From Glandiceps talaboti (Eukaryota > Hemichordata > Enteropneusta > Spengelidae): a stretch of 64,000 nucleotides of DNA. Position 1 is the first letter of the stretch, and every line of letters starts with the position of its first letter. This document shows, piece after piece, positions 1 through 12,304 of this stretch. A model generated the notes under the pieces. It was not told where the DNA came from, did no database searches, and was given only the letters and a program-made list of their open reading frames with translations. The stretch spans positions 4,551,463 through 4,615,462 of the forward strand of contig NC_135551.1 of assembly GCF_964340395.1 (NCBI RefSeq), written 5' to 3'. The position numbers were made by a program, and so were the translations under genes.

Positions 1-240
1 ACAAAATCTTCATTCCTTATACGGAAGGTAAAAATCTGCAGAATATGCGTTCTAAAAATATTTCACCATATTTCAGTGTCATTGACCAAGTTCTTTGAGA
101 TACAATTTTTCGATCAAAATTCTTATTTTTACACCTATTTCTTCCTCTATACATCCCAGATGCATCCCCATTAAATTTCAGCCCAATCTGCTCTGTAATG
201 TTGGACCTAACAATTTTTTGATCGAAAAGACACTGTTGCA

Positions 241-490
241 TGCTGGCGCTATTGTTCATTTTACCACTAGAGAGCGACCCAAAAGGTTACCGAGGGAATG
301 CGAAGAATGAGCAAAAGTAGTGACACAGAATCTTTGCACAGAATTTATAAGATTTAATTTGGGAGCTCCGAAATGTAACAAAAAATAAACGTAAAAGGTC
401 AAACAACGTCTAGCGATAGTATATTTCTTCAATGTACTATTGTGATCTGAAATTGTCACAGCTGGCAGTATTTAGCGATAAGTTACCACT
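241..490 (-). repeat. Dispersed repeat, copy 1
   Basis: The minus strand reads TGAGCAAGTGGTAACTTATC, then GCTAGACGTTGTTTGAC, CGTTTATTT, and later CTCTAGTGG and AGCGCCAG. The same order of blocks occurs on the plus strand at 2235-2490 with roughly 65-70% similarity judged by eye. It is probably an old SINE- or MITE-like element. The rest of 1-860 contains nothing else I can identify. Confidence 0.6.
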
Positions 491-871
491 TGCTCAGATC
501 AAGTGCATGAAGCAACAATTCTGGTTCCATTAACAATTGAATAACATGAATTAAGAAAATATCAACAAGTTCCGTCAAGTTCTTATATGATTATTTCAAT
601 AGCTTGCATTTGTAATAGATATCTAATTACAATATACAGTACAGAGCAATACATATAGTAACTCGATCGAATCGCGATGGAATATAAATTCGTCGGACTG
701 GGAAGTTGTCATGGGACGCTGTGTACCGATTGAATAGCGTCCCCAACGGTCGTAGAATTTACCTCTCTGTCTTCTCGCTCGATCGCGAGTTCGAATGAGT
801 CGAAACTTGGCAAACGTCCATGAAAATACCGGAATTTGAAAGTTCAACCTCCTAGAGCTATGTGTTTGCTC

Positions 872-1107
872 AATAGCCCCATTTCGACATAGTTTGGGTC
901 TACACGCAGGATGGTTACGGCATAGATGTTTTTAGTGGTCTGAGCTTGGATGAAGTCGGGAGGGTTTCAGGAAACCTCTCAAAGGTGTCCTAAGTCAGGA
1001 CGGTTTCAGGACAGGTTTGGGACGCATTTATGTCTACACAGGCTTCAAACTGCCCGTAGTCCTGCCTAAGGTAGGATTTTTAGTGCCGTGTAGATGGGGC
1101 TAATATT
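872..1107. repeat. Possible MITE with short inverted ends
   Basis: The left end has TAGCCCCAT with GTCTACACGCAGG shortly inside it. The right end, reverse complemented, has TTAGCCCCATCTACACGGCA. The internal sequence is rich in CAGGA/TCCTG motifs. No clear target duplication was found, so this is tentative. Confidence 0.3.
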
Positions 1108-1384
1108 GACTAGGAATGCGTTTGGGCTCAAGCAGAAAATGATTATAATAAAGAACAAGTTTATTTTTTTTACAATATATTTTATCAGCTTATTACATGC
1201 TTTCGCATATATTGAATAAAGCCTGAAATACTACGTGAAAAATATAAACAAGCGGCATCCTCATAGACATGTACATGTACACTTTAATAACTGGGCAATA
1301 ATGAAAGCAGATTGAGTAGCGCCATATACGGCCATACGATTGACTGCTGCCGTTTTTCATAACCTTCTCAATCACAGTCTGGTA

Positions 1385-1780
1385 TGGAAACACTACTCAT
1401 AAGGATCGTGCAATTCAGAATTGTGAGAACGGCATCAAGTATTGTTGGTACAGGAAAGCAAAATCTGTAATTAATGACATAAATCATCCAGCCTACACAT
1501 TGTTCGCACTACTGCCCTCTGGTACTCGATATAGATCAATCAAAACCAAAACAAATCGCTTCAAAAATAGTTTTTATCCTGTCAGTTCGTACTTTAACGA
1601 TTCGTAATTTGTTTTGTTTTTTGCGTTTTAGTATATATGTACATATTTACCACTTTTAAAGTTATTCATATCTCCAAACTATTCGTATTTTATCCTAGCT
1701 ACGGATAACAAAAACAAATTCCATGGTGTACTTTTATACGTATGGCAATAAAGATAGAGATAATACAGATGACAAAAATT
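1385..1780 (+). mobile_element. Non-LTR retrotransposon (LINE) 3' end, fragment
   Basis: An open tail reads HPAYTLFALLPSGTRYRS followed by KTKTNRFKNSFYPV, then stops near 1607. LPSGxRYR followed by a basic RFKNSF segment is the usual C-terminus of jockey/CR1-group LINE proteins. After about 130 bp of AT-rich 3' sequence it ends in an ATAAAGATAGAGATAATA stretch, the short-repeat tail such elements often have. The element is strongly 5'-truncated. Confidence 0.55.
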
Positions 1781-2070
1781 ATTATACAACTGTATAGCTA
1801 TATTGTCTTCACTTTAACTTTCGTATTTGGAGATATTTTGGCAGACACATTTGCTTGGCTCTTGACTGCCTCATAATTAAATGTATGGTAGGTAAATGAA
1901 GGGCACATTTTTGCAAACTACAAGACGTAAACGACTGCTCCTGAGGTCTGAATGTTCAGACCTCCCCCGGGGTTTAATTTGGTTCAAATCATGAGCCCCA
2001 TTTTAACCCCCCCCCCCCCCCCATTCCTCCCCCATTCCTCCCCCACCGTGAATTCTGACACCAGCCTAAC
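1772..2070 (-). repeat. Dispersed family C, partial copy with poly-C tract
   Basis: 1772-1910 (TTATACAACTGTATAGCTAT, GGAGATATTTTGGCAGACAC, AATGTATGGTAGGTAAAT) matches 40706-40835 in the same orientation. 2008-2070 has a C13 run and CTCCCCCACCGTGAATTC, resembling 35067-35095. It appears to be part of the element that is more complete near 34.6, 40.6 and 49.7 kb. Confidence 0.6.
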
Positions 2071-2234
2071 TTTCTGTTATGCTGCATGTGGAGTCCAATT
2101 CAATATACAACTGGATTTTGGTTTGAAGGGATGTACACGAATTCGAACTGTTTCCTGGTTGGCTATTTTGGTGTTGGATTGAATTTCTACGTACACATTG
2201 GCCCGGTCAACCGTTTGTGTTCTGTTGGACATGT

Positions 2235-2490
2235 TATACTTCCATGACCTGAGCAAGGGTTAACTTATCGCTAAATTGCAATCTGTGACAATTTTGAACA
2301 GCCCACAATGATTGAAGAACTGAAGGCTAGACGTTATTTGTTTGACTTTACGTTTATTTATGTATATTTACGGGTTTTCACATTAAATCTCACAAATTCT
2401 GGGTCATTCCTGGCAATCATCACCAGGCAACCCTTCTGGTCGCCCTCTAGTCACGGGTAAACTTAGCAACTGAGCGCCAGTTACTGTGGT
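2235..2490 (+). repeat. Dispersed repeat, copy 2 (inverted relative to copy 1)
   Basis: Plus strand CTGAGCAAGGGTTAACTTAT, GCTAGACGTTATTTGTTTGA, CGTTTATTTATG, CTCTAGTCACGGGTAAAC and GAGCGCCAG, colinear with the reverse complement of 241-490. The two copies flank the LINE tail and poly-C repeat at 1.4-2.1 kb in opposite orientation. Confidence 0.6.
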
Positions 2491-2512
2491 TCGAAGCATC
2501 GCCGCGTGCACT

Positions 2513-2550
2513 AGGGGTGGAGGGGTGGGGGGTGGGGGGTGGGGGTGGGA
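2513..2550 (+). repeat. G-rich tract with quadruplex potential
   Basis: Consecutive runs of four to six G separated by single bases (AGGGGTGGAGGGGTGGGG and onward). It contains far more than four G-tracts, enough for a G-quadruplex. The remaining 2560-3290 shows no gene or recognisable element. Confidence 0.7.
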
Positions 2551-3286
2551 TACCTATCACATTATACGATTTGACCTCAGTACGATAGAGCGTGACCCCG
2601 CTACACTACTGGTGTATATCTTCCATTTTTCAACAAAACCTGAGTGTATTTGTTGATATTTTCTCAGAATATGTTCCAAATTTGTTGTGAAGCTGTAAAA
2701 CCAGCAAACTGCCAAAACAATAACAAAAACATGTGGTTGTGAAATTATGTTCGTGTGAAGCTGGCAGGCCGGTTCGACTACTTCAGCATTTGCAAACGGT
2801 ATTTTTCGATGTTTTTTTCAGAAAATTATCAAGTATTAAATTTAATTCACATTTATATATGAAAATTTACGGTAAGGGTTGACCCGGTCACTAAATGACT
2901 GCGGCGTAGGGGTGTGTCACAAGTCTATACAAGATAATTATTCATGCAACGTGTAGATAATAGGAAACAAACCTACAATGAGTATACAAAAAGGAAAGGC
3001 ATACAAAATTCTACACAGCTAAAAGTAGATACTAGTAGATGATAAGGCGAACATGACAAAAATTATTAAACTGGCCTAATTGTAAAATGTAACACAAGTA
3101 TAATGAATTACAACTACATAAACTCTTACCCCACACGTTGGCTGAATCTAGTGACAGTTGAGTGACGCTACCTAAGGCAAGGTGCCCGTTCTGAAAGTGT
3201 CTCGCATTGGGGTGTGTCTCGTCTTATAAATGTTCATTTGAATAATGAACAACACCTGGAGGTCCGGATTCACCTGACCAATCAAG

Positions 3287-3599
<313 letters not shown>

Positions 3600-4690
3600 A
3601 GGCGCACACCACCAACCCCCAACTCCCCGATTAATGTGTGTACGGCAACGTCAAATACTGGTATCTAACCTTATTTGGGTATTCAAATCAATCTAAGACG
3701 TTCCAACACCGTGGCGTATCAAGAAGTCAAGAAGTGTTACTTGCGACTATTTTATCTGTAAATCTGTATTCTTTTTTCTAGCAAATAAAGTTCTATAAAC
3801 TGACAACAGTATTTTCTAAGTAACTTGCACACTGCAATTATTGGCGATAGTTGGAAAGCTCTGATAGTTTTTTATAATTCTTGATCAAAGCAAAAGTGAA
3901 TCTGTTTAAATTTGTGTACCTCAAAGCTCATTGACACGTTAGCAAAGGACAGGTGCAGTACTACATGTCTTTGTTTAGTGTGTACCTGTGCAATTCTGTG
4001 TGATCTCTGATGAACATGTCTACTTACAAATACTCTATCATTCAGTATGGGAAAAAAATAAGATTCTATGGTCGTTTTTATTGTATTCCTGACAATTACA
4101 CAGGAATTAGTACCAGTAATCATTGCTAACGTGTGGATTGATAGTATTTATAGCTTACTTCACTTGCAATAAATTATGGCATGATTTAGTCGTATTCTAC
4201 ATCACTGTACAGTGAGCTCTATGAATGAGATATGATTAATTAATCAATTAATTTATTTATTTATTTACTAATTTTCGGTGTGGTGAAAATAAAAATATTT
4301 CAGATTTTGTCCAGTTTTAAGAGATCAGCAGCCATTTTGAATACATAATGAGGTCATATGACCAATATGTAATTTTTAGAGTCCCCTGAGTCACAATGAC
4401 TGAAAAATATATGGTTTTATGTTGATTAATGAGTAATCGGATTGTACACATGATCTCCAGTAATATGTTACTTCCACTTTTTAAATTAATTGAGCACGTT
4501 TCATATTACCACATGGTTACCACATACAATTAATGAAAAAACAATAACATTTTAAGACTAAATATTTGTTTGTTTTATTATCATCATCATTATTATTATT
4601 ATTTTTTAATTTCTTAAAAGCCCGCTACACTACGTCTCAGTGCTCTTTACAGAACAAAGAGAATTGCATATAAAAGGTACTAATTAATAA
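3600..4690. other. No gene found; AT-rich spacer
   Basis: I see no coding pattern, splice-framed exon or RNA gene. A short ATTA/TTTA-rich run is at 4237-4268 and an ATT-rich run at 4578-4608. Confidence 0.6.
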
Positions 4691-5290
4691 AATACTAAAA
4701 AAATGCCATACAATATAGTACTAAAATGTGTCATACAAAAAAATGAAAAATAATCTACAATGCCATATACAAAGCGGAGAGAGAAACATTAAAATCTTAC
4801 ACTCCATATTGAACTTTAAAAAGGTGGGTTTTCAGGGTGTGTTTAAAAGATTCAATAGAACAATTATGAGTGATTTTAAAAGGTAGTTCATTCCATAGGA
4901 TCGGTGCTGCGAATGAAAAGGCGCAGAAACCATAGTTTTTGGTTGTTGTGTTGGTGTCCTGTCTTAATAAAACGGTAATCCTTCCGATGAACGAAGTGTG
5001 CGCCTAGGAACTCTGATGTCTATTAGTGAGCGTAGATAATCTGGACATTTGCCGGAGGTAATTTCATATGTCAGGAGATTGATCTTGAATTGAATTCGTT
5101 TCTCAACAGGCAGCCAATGTAAATTATATAGAACAGGTGTTTCGTACCGGTAATGAGTCGTGCAGCGCTGGCGGAGTTCTACACAGATTGTGTCTTTTGA
5201 AGTTGGTAGTTGTTGATTCCGTATAACATATGTATACTTTGCCAGAACCGCGTGACATTGAGCAATGGAATGATAGGAACGTTTTAAGTT
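4690..5290 (-). mobile_element. LINE C-terminal fragment (jockey/CR1 group)
   Basis: On the minus strand the 5.2-5.0 kb part reads LHWLPVEKRIQFKINLLTY followed by GKCPDYLRSLIDIRVPRRT. After a stop and frameshift the 4.95-4.8 kb part reads FAAPILWNELPFKITHN, then SFKHTLKTHLFKVQ and a stop. LHWLPV...RIxFK...LLTY and LWNxLP...FKxxLKTHLF are the standard closing motifs of reverse transcriptase proteins of this group. The copy is dead and truncated. Confidence 0.85.
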
Positions 5291-6790
5291 TTAAGTTTTA
5301 TTATACAAAATATGTCAAAATGCTATGATTTATGTTATTGGAGACCATTTTGAATATTTAATTAGGTTACATATTCAATATTTGCATTTTCAGCTCCTCT
5401 GTCTAACTTGGAACTAAAAATATATGGTTACACCAAGTTATACTTTGCTAGTTTGAACAAAAGGAATAACGTAACAATAATTTTCATTGACGACCATGCA
5501 AAGGTATCAAATTAGCATATGTTTACGATATCCTTGGTGAATAAAAATCAAGATTTCATGTCTACATCTGCATATCATTCCACATCCACTTGATACTGAA
5601 CCACAAATGGCAATGTAAAAATCAAGAATTGTTTTGGTTCTCCAATGCAACACAACATACTAGTAATTGGAAAAGTCAATAACTTTGTTGTAGCGGTGGC
5701 CATTTTGAACATTTAAAAGGTCACCAGGGTTCATACACTTAGAGTCAAAAAAATTCCATGGCTTTCCAGGTTTTTTACGTCAGTTTGCCAGGGGTATTCG
5801 TATTGATATGGGTCATTTCCCAGGGGTGTTGACTATTAAAATTCATGTTATTGAATGTCATCTAATTCTTTGACATTGGCGAGAAGTAACTAACAACGAC
5901 TCTAACAATATGTCACAGAACATTTTAAAGAAAGTCAACACTCTATGCAGCTGTTGGTTTCAAAAAACATCATAATCATTAGATTAATATTGTTCATTTT
6001 CAATCAGCCAACTTATCATAGACCGTATGGCCAAATGGAAGTCATTAGCCACAAACTTTAAACATTGAAAAATATCAGTTTGTTTGTCTATATATTTCTC
6101 TTAATCTCTGCTTTGTTGTCTTATTATTTAGTACAACTCTGATACTAGACTTTACCTCCATCAATACCTTTAGTGTCATGTTCACGCTACTAGTGCATAT
6201 ACTTAGGTGCTAAAATATAAATTTACATTGTAGGCAGGTCCCAATAAGCTTATCCTACTAGTATCAACCAATTCATCACAATCAATACATTGATCAAGTG
6301 TAACTTTTTGTCATGGTTCATTGCGTTAGTTTTCCTGCACATTAACGTCGACTCAGTCATGTACACCTCCGTTTCCAGGACGAGAGAGTATATGGTGAAG
6401 TATATCATGGAACAATAGTTTGACTGTCTGGGTTAGCGAGAATTTTGATTCAACAGCGTGGCAAAAGACCATAATCACTTGTAAACCCATATTGCATTCC
6501 AGGATGGTGATATTCTAGTCAAGGATGATCACAATACAAAATTATGACGTTTATATATGTATTTACGAGAGTCAAAAATACCATTACGGGTCACTTTTTC
6601 AGTTTCTCTTATCTGGAACAGTACAAACTACAATATCAGTATTACCTCTATTGTAAATAATCGTCCAATGCATTATATAGATAAAATAACACTCGAGCAT
6701 CAATATGACTTTCACATAAAATAATAAGTTGTCACTTATTAATCCTGTCAATTATCGGAGGCGGAGTTACTCTTGGCATTTCCTGTACTT
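5291..6790. other. No gene found; AT-rich spacer
   Basis: Frames are all short and shifted. I see no domain motif, tandem array or RNA gene. The sequence has the look of old intergenic DNA. Confidence 0.6.
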
Positions 6791-7870
6791 TTCCATGGCT
6801 TTTGATACTATTAATCATTAGATTATTCTTTCTAAAGTGTCCCATTATGGCATTAGGGGATTACCTTTGCAATCGACCACTGATTACTTATATGATAGAC
6901 ATTAATACATCCACGCTAGTAGCAACATATAACCAACCCAGGTCATTAAATGTGTAGTACTCACTGATTACTTATATGATAGACATTAATATATCTATGC
7001 TAGTAGCAACATATTACCAACCCAATTCATTAAATGTGCAGTACCACAGGGTTCTGTTTTGGGTCACATTCTATTTTTGTTATTTATCAACGATATTGCT
7101 ACCTCAAACTCAACTGGTGCAATGCAAATAAGCTTATCATTAATCATTTGAAAACAAACTACATTGTATTTGGAAGCACTAAGAGAAAAATCTTCCTTGA
7201 AGCTTCTCTCTTCACATTTGTAATAGAGTTATTGATGTCAAAGTGGGATAACAACTTTTACTTGTGTTATTGAAATAAACACCTCAATTGGTGAAAGCAT
7301 ATTCAGAGGGTAAACTCCTCTGTCAGGAGAAGGGTTGGTATGTTGTTCAAACTATGACATTTTGTAACTAAACATACTCTAATCACGCATTACCTATGGT
7401 GTTGAAATGTGGGGATGTACATATTCGTCACATCTGACTTGTCTTCACAAGTCTCCAAAGTAACAGGGCTATTACCTTTAGTTGTATTCTGCACATTCCA
7501 ACCATTTATTTAGTGAACTTCAAATTCTTGATATATTTAAATTACGCAAACCTTAACTTTGCACTTTCATGTATAACTTATTAAACAACAGGTTAACTCA
7601 CTGCCTTACAGACTTTTGCACTCCACCAGTTCTTGATTACAATACTAGGTTCAAGGTTTGGGCAAATCTGATTCTACCTAAGGTAAATATGTCCACAGGC
7701 AAACTTGCAATAAATTACACAGGCAGAGCTTTAATGTTTGGAACAATCTACCACCTGGAATCAGATCACAATCACCTTGATGTTCATTTCATTATTGTCT
7801 AAAACATGTATACTATATCCATTAGTTGTACTTCTTTTGTACCTAAATATTGATTTTACATTTGCATTGC
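6790..7870 (+). mobile_element. LINE reverse transcriptase remnant with internal duplication
   Basis: 6795-6870 reads SMAFDTINH then SKVSHYGIRGLPL. 7034-7090 reads KCAVPQGSVLGHILFLLFIN, the core reverse transcriptase motif (GVPQGSVLGPxLFLLYIND). 7560-7800 gives the tail LTHCLTDFCTPPVLDYNTRF then LPKVNMSTGKLAINYTGRAL. Stops and frameshifts interrupt all of it. An 80-bp stretch of the RT region is tandemly duplicated (about 6881-6961 and 6962-7042) with a few differences. An AT dinucleotide run follows downstream at 7984-8022. Confidence 0.85.
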
Positions 7871-7981
7871 TATTTTTCTGACTCCAAGTACCTAATAACC
7901 AACTTTGGTTTACTTTATAGTACAAACTGTAATTTTCTTCCTTTATGGTATAATGTGGTATAATGAAAGTGATCTGTAACA

Positions 7982-8019
<38 letters not shown>

Positions 8020-8025
<6 letters not shown>

Positions 8026-8345
8026 ATTATTGACTCACTTCTGCCTTGAGATTGGAAATCGCATCCATCTTGGGTCCTGGTATCCATCTTGGGTGTACAA
8101 TCTGAAAATGAATTAATCAAACAATAGTTTTAAAATTTACTTTTTCAATATATTCATTGATATTGAAATATCTTCTAATTTTGCTACATACTGGAGACAT
8201 GATAGCTTAAGCAAACTTTCTAATGTTCCAATGTGTAATACTGATTAACATTAGGTAAAATCACTTTATAGGACAATTATGAACTCACGTCTGACTTGCG
8301 ATTGATAATCACATCCATTCATCTCTGGTCATCGTATCCAGCTCC
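8020..8345 (-). repeat. 75-bp local duplication with exon-like borders
   Basis: 8023-8100 and 8272-8345 are similar (GACAATTATTGACTCACTTC and GACAATTATGAACTCACGTC, each followed by a CGCATCCATC-like stretch). On the minus strand both end in a GTGAGT, and the first is preceded by CATTTTCAG. It would encode VHPRWIPGPKMDAISNLKAE in phase 0. This could be a duplicated exon or only a duplicated repeat; there is no domain evidence. Confidence 0.35.
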
Positions 8346-8349
8346 ATTA

Positions 8350-10020
8350 TTGTGCCCACCTGGTTGGTTTTTAATTTCCCTTTGCTGAATTCCCTTTTTT
8401 CATCGTGAACATGTATAATGACAGAGATATAACAGCAATACCATTTCAAAAAGACAATTTGACATGCATTGACGAGGAGAAATTTAAATATTAGTGAATT
8501 AATTAATGTTATTGGTGCCTAAATGTGTGAAGTGCAGGATAGAAAGTGCCGGCCATTAAATTTATTTTAGCTTCTTTTTGAACTGGTATTGGCAAAATAG
8601 AACGCTGTCATTAATTTTGTTCACGTAACTATGTAGTCATGTAATTTTTATCCCAAATTTTTCAACTATTCGATCCTATACTTTTTACTACTCCTGGACA
8701 ATAGAAATAGCCAAACTCTAGTCCATTGCCCCGAAACCCCAACCCGTACAAGAGAAAACAAATGGCATGGTGTCAACAACGAAGTAATTATAATCTATCC
8801 TAGCATGATGTCAGTTATCAAAACCAAACAGGTAGGCACAACTTTGGGCATCCTCCGTCTTCGCAAGTCTTTTCTATATCTTCCATCGAGCCTCCGCAAT
8901 TCACATAGAGATAGCCATTTTGAACTTGAGCTGTCGTCGTTGCTCAACCCCGAGACCGATTTACAAGTATTTGAATAGGCATTGAGAACCAATCAAAATA
9001 AAGAGCAACAACGAATTCCCAATCCATCACCTGTGATTTTAAGTTTTGGCGGCAAACTATTGTCTATATATGATGTCAGTATTAACGAGCAAGTAGTACA
9101 CATGTTATATTGAGTGACAGCCAATCAGCGTCTTCAGTCAGAAATTTACTCAGTTGTTCGCTCTGTGGGTATTGACAAGTGGTGTTAACAACAAGCTTAC
9201 ATAACATACCCTTGGGTACACATCATATTCAAATCATTTTTTTTCTCGCGAAATGCAAATAGTCGGAAACCGGTGCAAGATTTGTGAAAACGCTTTGAAC
9301 TCAAACGTCAGGATGAGTCACCCCGTTTGAATTACATACCTTAGTTATAAAATGGAATGTCAGAGCCCAACAAATAAAATGAAATAGGACGACTTCACCT
9401 ACAATGTGGTATAACGAACGTGTATCTATAGGAAGTTTGTAATTTTCCATCTTTATATGTTAATATCACAGTTTTAACGATCCAGAATGTACAAGAAGGT
9501 GTTGTTAGCATCATTTCAGCGATAACTTGAATGACTTTCCTCCCGTTTAAAATCAAAGTATAAATTATATTCTATGTTTTATATTACTTCCAAACGGTAT
9601 GTAAAATATACGATAAACCATTTTAGTATTGTCGATGTACATATTTTATTTCTAGCTTTGTACATTTGTAACAAACTTAAAATTGTTATGTTAATTAAGA
9701 CATGAAAACAAAATTTGGGGTGAGTGTCTCGTCATTATTTCCATAAAGTGGGTTTTTCTGCCTTGCACGTCCCAGTTAGAAAAAAACTATCACCAGTGCT
9801 TTTTTAAATATTATATAATTATTTATGTTAGTAACTTAGTATATTCATGGAAGTATCACTACTTCCATGTCAATCACTTCTTCCATGGTTACGTATACCG
9901 CGACACCTCTGACGGCGGCAATTTGAACGATAAACATAAATTCCTATGTAAAAAATGATTTGTACGATCGTTGCAGACGTAGACAGATACTCAAGCCTAA
10001 CTCGACCTTCAATGTTTGCG
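8350..10020. other. No gene found
   Basis: A minus-strand frame at 8795-8992 (SVSGLSNDDSSSSKWLSL) is open but has no domain or convincing splice sites. A CCAAT sequence at 9121 is isolated. Nothing else stands out. Confidence 0.5.
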
Positions 10021-10026
10021 TAGTGT

Positions 10027-10510
10027 TCGACAGGCTAGGACCCCCACAAGAGATGGACATATCCCAACCTCAAACTCTTCCCCTGCCTTTTGCTATCAAA
10101 ATGCTATTAAACTTTATTTCAAAAATATTTCAACCCTATGTAGATGCTTTTTACATGTTGGTGCTGTCTTGTAAAATTATTGTCTGAAAGTGTCTCAATA
10201 GTCTCAAAATTGACTCTTCAGAATATAAAACCTCCAGAGCTTCGAGGGGAGACCCCCTTGGGACCCCCACCCCCACAAGAAATGGACATATCCCAGCCTC
10301 AAGCTCTTCCCACTACCTCTTACTGTCAAGGTGAAAATATTCAAACCCTATGTAGTTGCTTTTTACATGTGGTGCTGTCTTTTAAAGCTTGGAAATTATT
10401 GTCTGAAAGTCAAAATTGACTTTTCAGAATAAAACTCCGTCAGAGCTTCAAGGGAAGACCCCCGAGACCCCTCCCCCACACTATCCAAGCCTATAGCTCT
10501 TCCCCTAGTC
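10027..10510. repeat. About 220-bp tandem repeat, 2.3 copies
   Basis: Units start near 10027, 10255 and 10455. They share GGACCCCCAC, GAAATGGACATATCCCAGCC, CAAACCCTATGTAGTTGC, TTATTGTCTGAAAGT and CTCCAGAGCTTC blocks. The third unit is truncated and diverged. Confidence 0.85.
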
Positions 10511-10566
10511 TATCTGCTAGACCTAGGATGTTCTTCCGATACAATACGACACACGACCGAACATCG

Positions 10567-10792
10567 CTATCGAGGATGGAACATCCAAGAAGGATGTATA
10601 TTGGGTTTCATAATGGTGCTGGTCGACAATAACACAACAACCCGATCGTCGAATACATACGTCATGACTACATCAACATTTGTTAAAGTTTCACAGCTTT
10701 TTGCAACACTTTTGGACGAGAGATCGGTTATTTGTTCCCGGCTTCTTCGCCTCATCGGCTTCATGCATTCACAAAACAAGTTACTTGACTGC
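10567..10792 (-). CDS. Candidate terminal exon, unknown protein
   Basis: A pyrimidine-rich acceptor (TTCTATTCTTTCCCCTGCCTGCAG) on the minus strand is followed by an open frame: SSNLFCECMKPMRRRSREQ, ITDLSSKSVAKSCETLTNV, DVVMTYVFDDRVVVLLSTST, ending at a stop at 10567. The splice site is better than usual for chance. I recognise no domain and find no partner exon, because the sequence just upstream is tandem repeat. It may be an isolated exon of a gene with distant exons, or a relic. Confidence 0.3.
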
Positions 10793-10844
10793 AGGCAGGG
10801 GAAAGAATAGAAACAATTAAATATGATATCCTTATACAAATAAA

Positions 10845-11108
10845 ATGCGACGTATAAATCGACGAAACTCATTATCTTTTGACAATATTTAACGTCTACG
10901 AAAGTGGACATATGCAAATTTTAGAACGAAAACAGACGAAAACACATTTTAGAACGAAAGCCGACGAAAATCTATTGTTATGCAAATACAGAGTGACATA
11001 TAAATCGACGAAAAGCTCATTAATCTATAGATACGTCGACGAAAGTGGACGTATGTAAATTTTAGAACGAAAACACATTTTAGAACGAAAGCCGACGAAA
11101 ATCCATTG
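10845..11108. repeat. About 135-bp tandem duplication with GACGAAA motifs
   Basis: Two units share ATAAATCGACGAAA, ACGAAAGTGGACATATG, TTTTAGAACGAAAACA and AACGAAAGCCGACGAAAATC. The short GACGAAA motif recurs about ten times. Confidence 0.8.
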
Positions 11109-11109
11109 T

Positions 11110-12300
11110 TAAAGGCCAAGGTCCACTATATAAAGAGGATTATGGGTAATGTATGCATATGCGGGAAATTCAAACTGCTATAAGGAGCACTGACTTTGCC
11201 CTCATGTCTTCATCACATTTTGCACTGAAAAAGTTTCACACGGCTCTCATATTTCATATATACTGTTTGTAAAAATATATTTCGACCTTTTATTTTTCAT
11301 GGTTCATACTTTCTAATTTTTATGTCAGTAAAATATTAGATCTTAGAGAGAAGTCTCTAAACGCCCTTCCCAATCAACACTGAAATTATTAGCCCAAGCA
11401 TAATTTAGACTCCACTTATTATAGGAATCACACACTCAGATTTGTTACAGTAGTATTAAAATTTTATCAACAACAACACCTAAAAGTTTTGATATGGTAG
11501 TCGAACGTCAAATATGTTTGCAAAACACACTAAAGTTTCTGGGTGGACTTGCAGGTAACGGGGACGGTCTGTATTGCCACTACAGCCTGGGTTTGTGAAT
11601 GAGTAGCAGGTGTCTCGTACCCCTAGCCCCTGGGCAATATTTGTATACCACGGGGTACTGGTATGGATAGTACGGATACATAAGAGGCTGAAAAACACCG
11701 GGCTGCTGGTATATTGGTGTTAAGTTTTTTTTCCAACGGTACAGTTGTGGCCGTGGTGTTCACTGCAATAGCGACGTCATCGTTTGCTGGTTGTGAGATA
11801 ACACATGGTTCATCGGTAGTACTTGGCTTTTTATTTGATAACGAGTAGGTTTTTTTCGATCAGGATATCAACAGGACTTTTCTTGTGCTTGCCCACAACA
11901 GATGCTGCAGTTAAGTTACCCGTTTCTGTATTAATGATCGATCGAAAAAGTTTAAATGCGATATCAATCTTGGGTGGTACTTTATTACGATAATTATGGA
12001 TTAATAGCTTGCAATGTGATGTTTTAAGTCTTGTTACAAAACTTTAGGAAAGCGGCTCTGATGTTTTAAACGTTGCACCAACAATTAAACCTTTTATACT
12101 GCAATTTGAATAATGTTTGGGCCACCAGAATGAAAATTTTCGTTTTGCAAATTAATTTTCTTCTTTGTAAAAAGACAGTTTTGTCACAGAAACTGTAGTT
12201 TTTTGCTTTGATATTTTTATTTTGACACAAGAAATTAATGTCTTGTCATATGAAAGAAAAGTGTTATCCTTGTATTAAATATTTTGCTCTCAAAAAACAA
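11110..12300. other. No gene found
   Basis: A minus-strand frame at 11480-11698 contains two cysteines (DTCYSFTNPGCSGNTD) but no domain or clear splice sites. The rest is AT-rich without visible structure. Confidence 0.5.
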
Positions 12301-12304
12301 TTGT

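Noticed and set aside
7569-7802. Independent plus-strand gene
   Set aside because: It is the C-terminal end of the LINE whose RT motif lies at 7034-7090.
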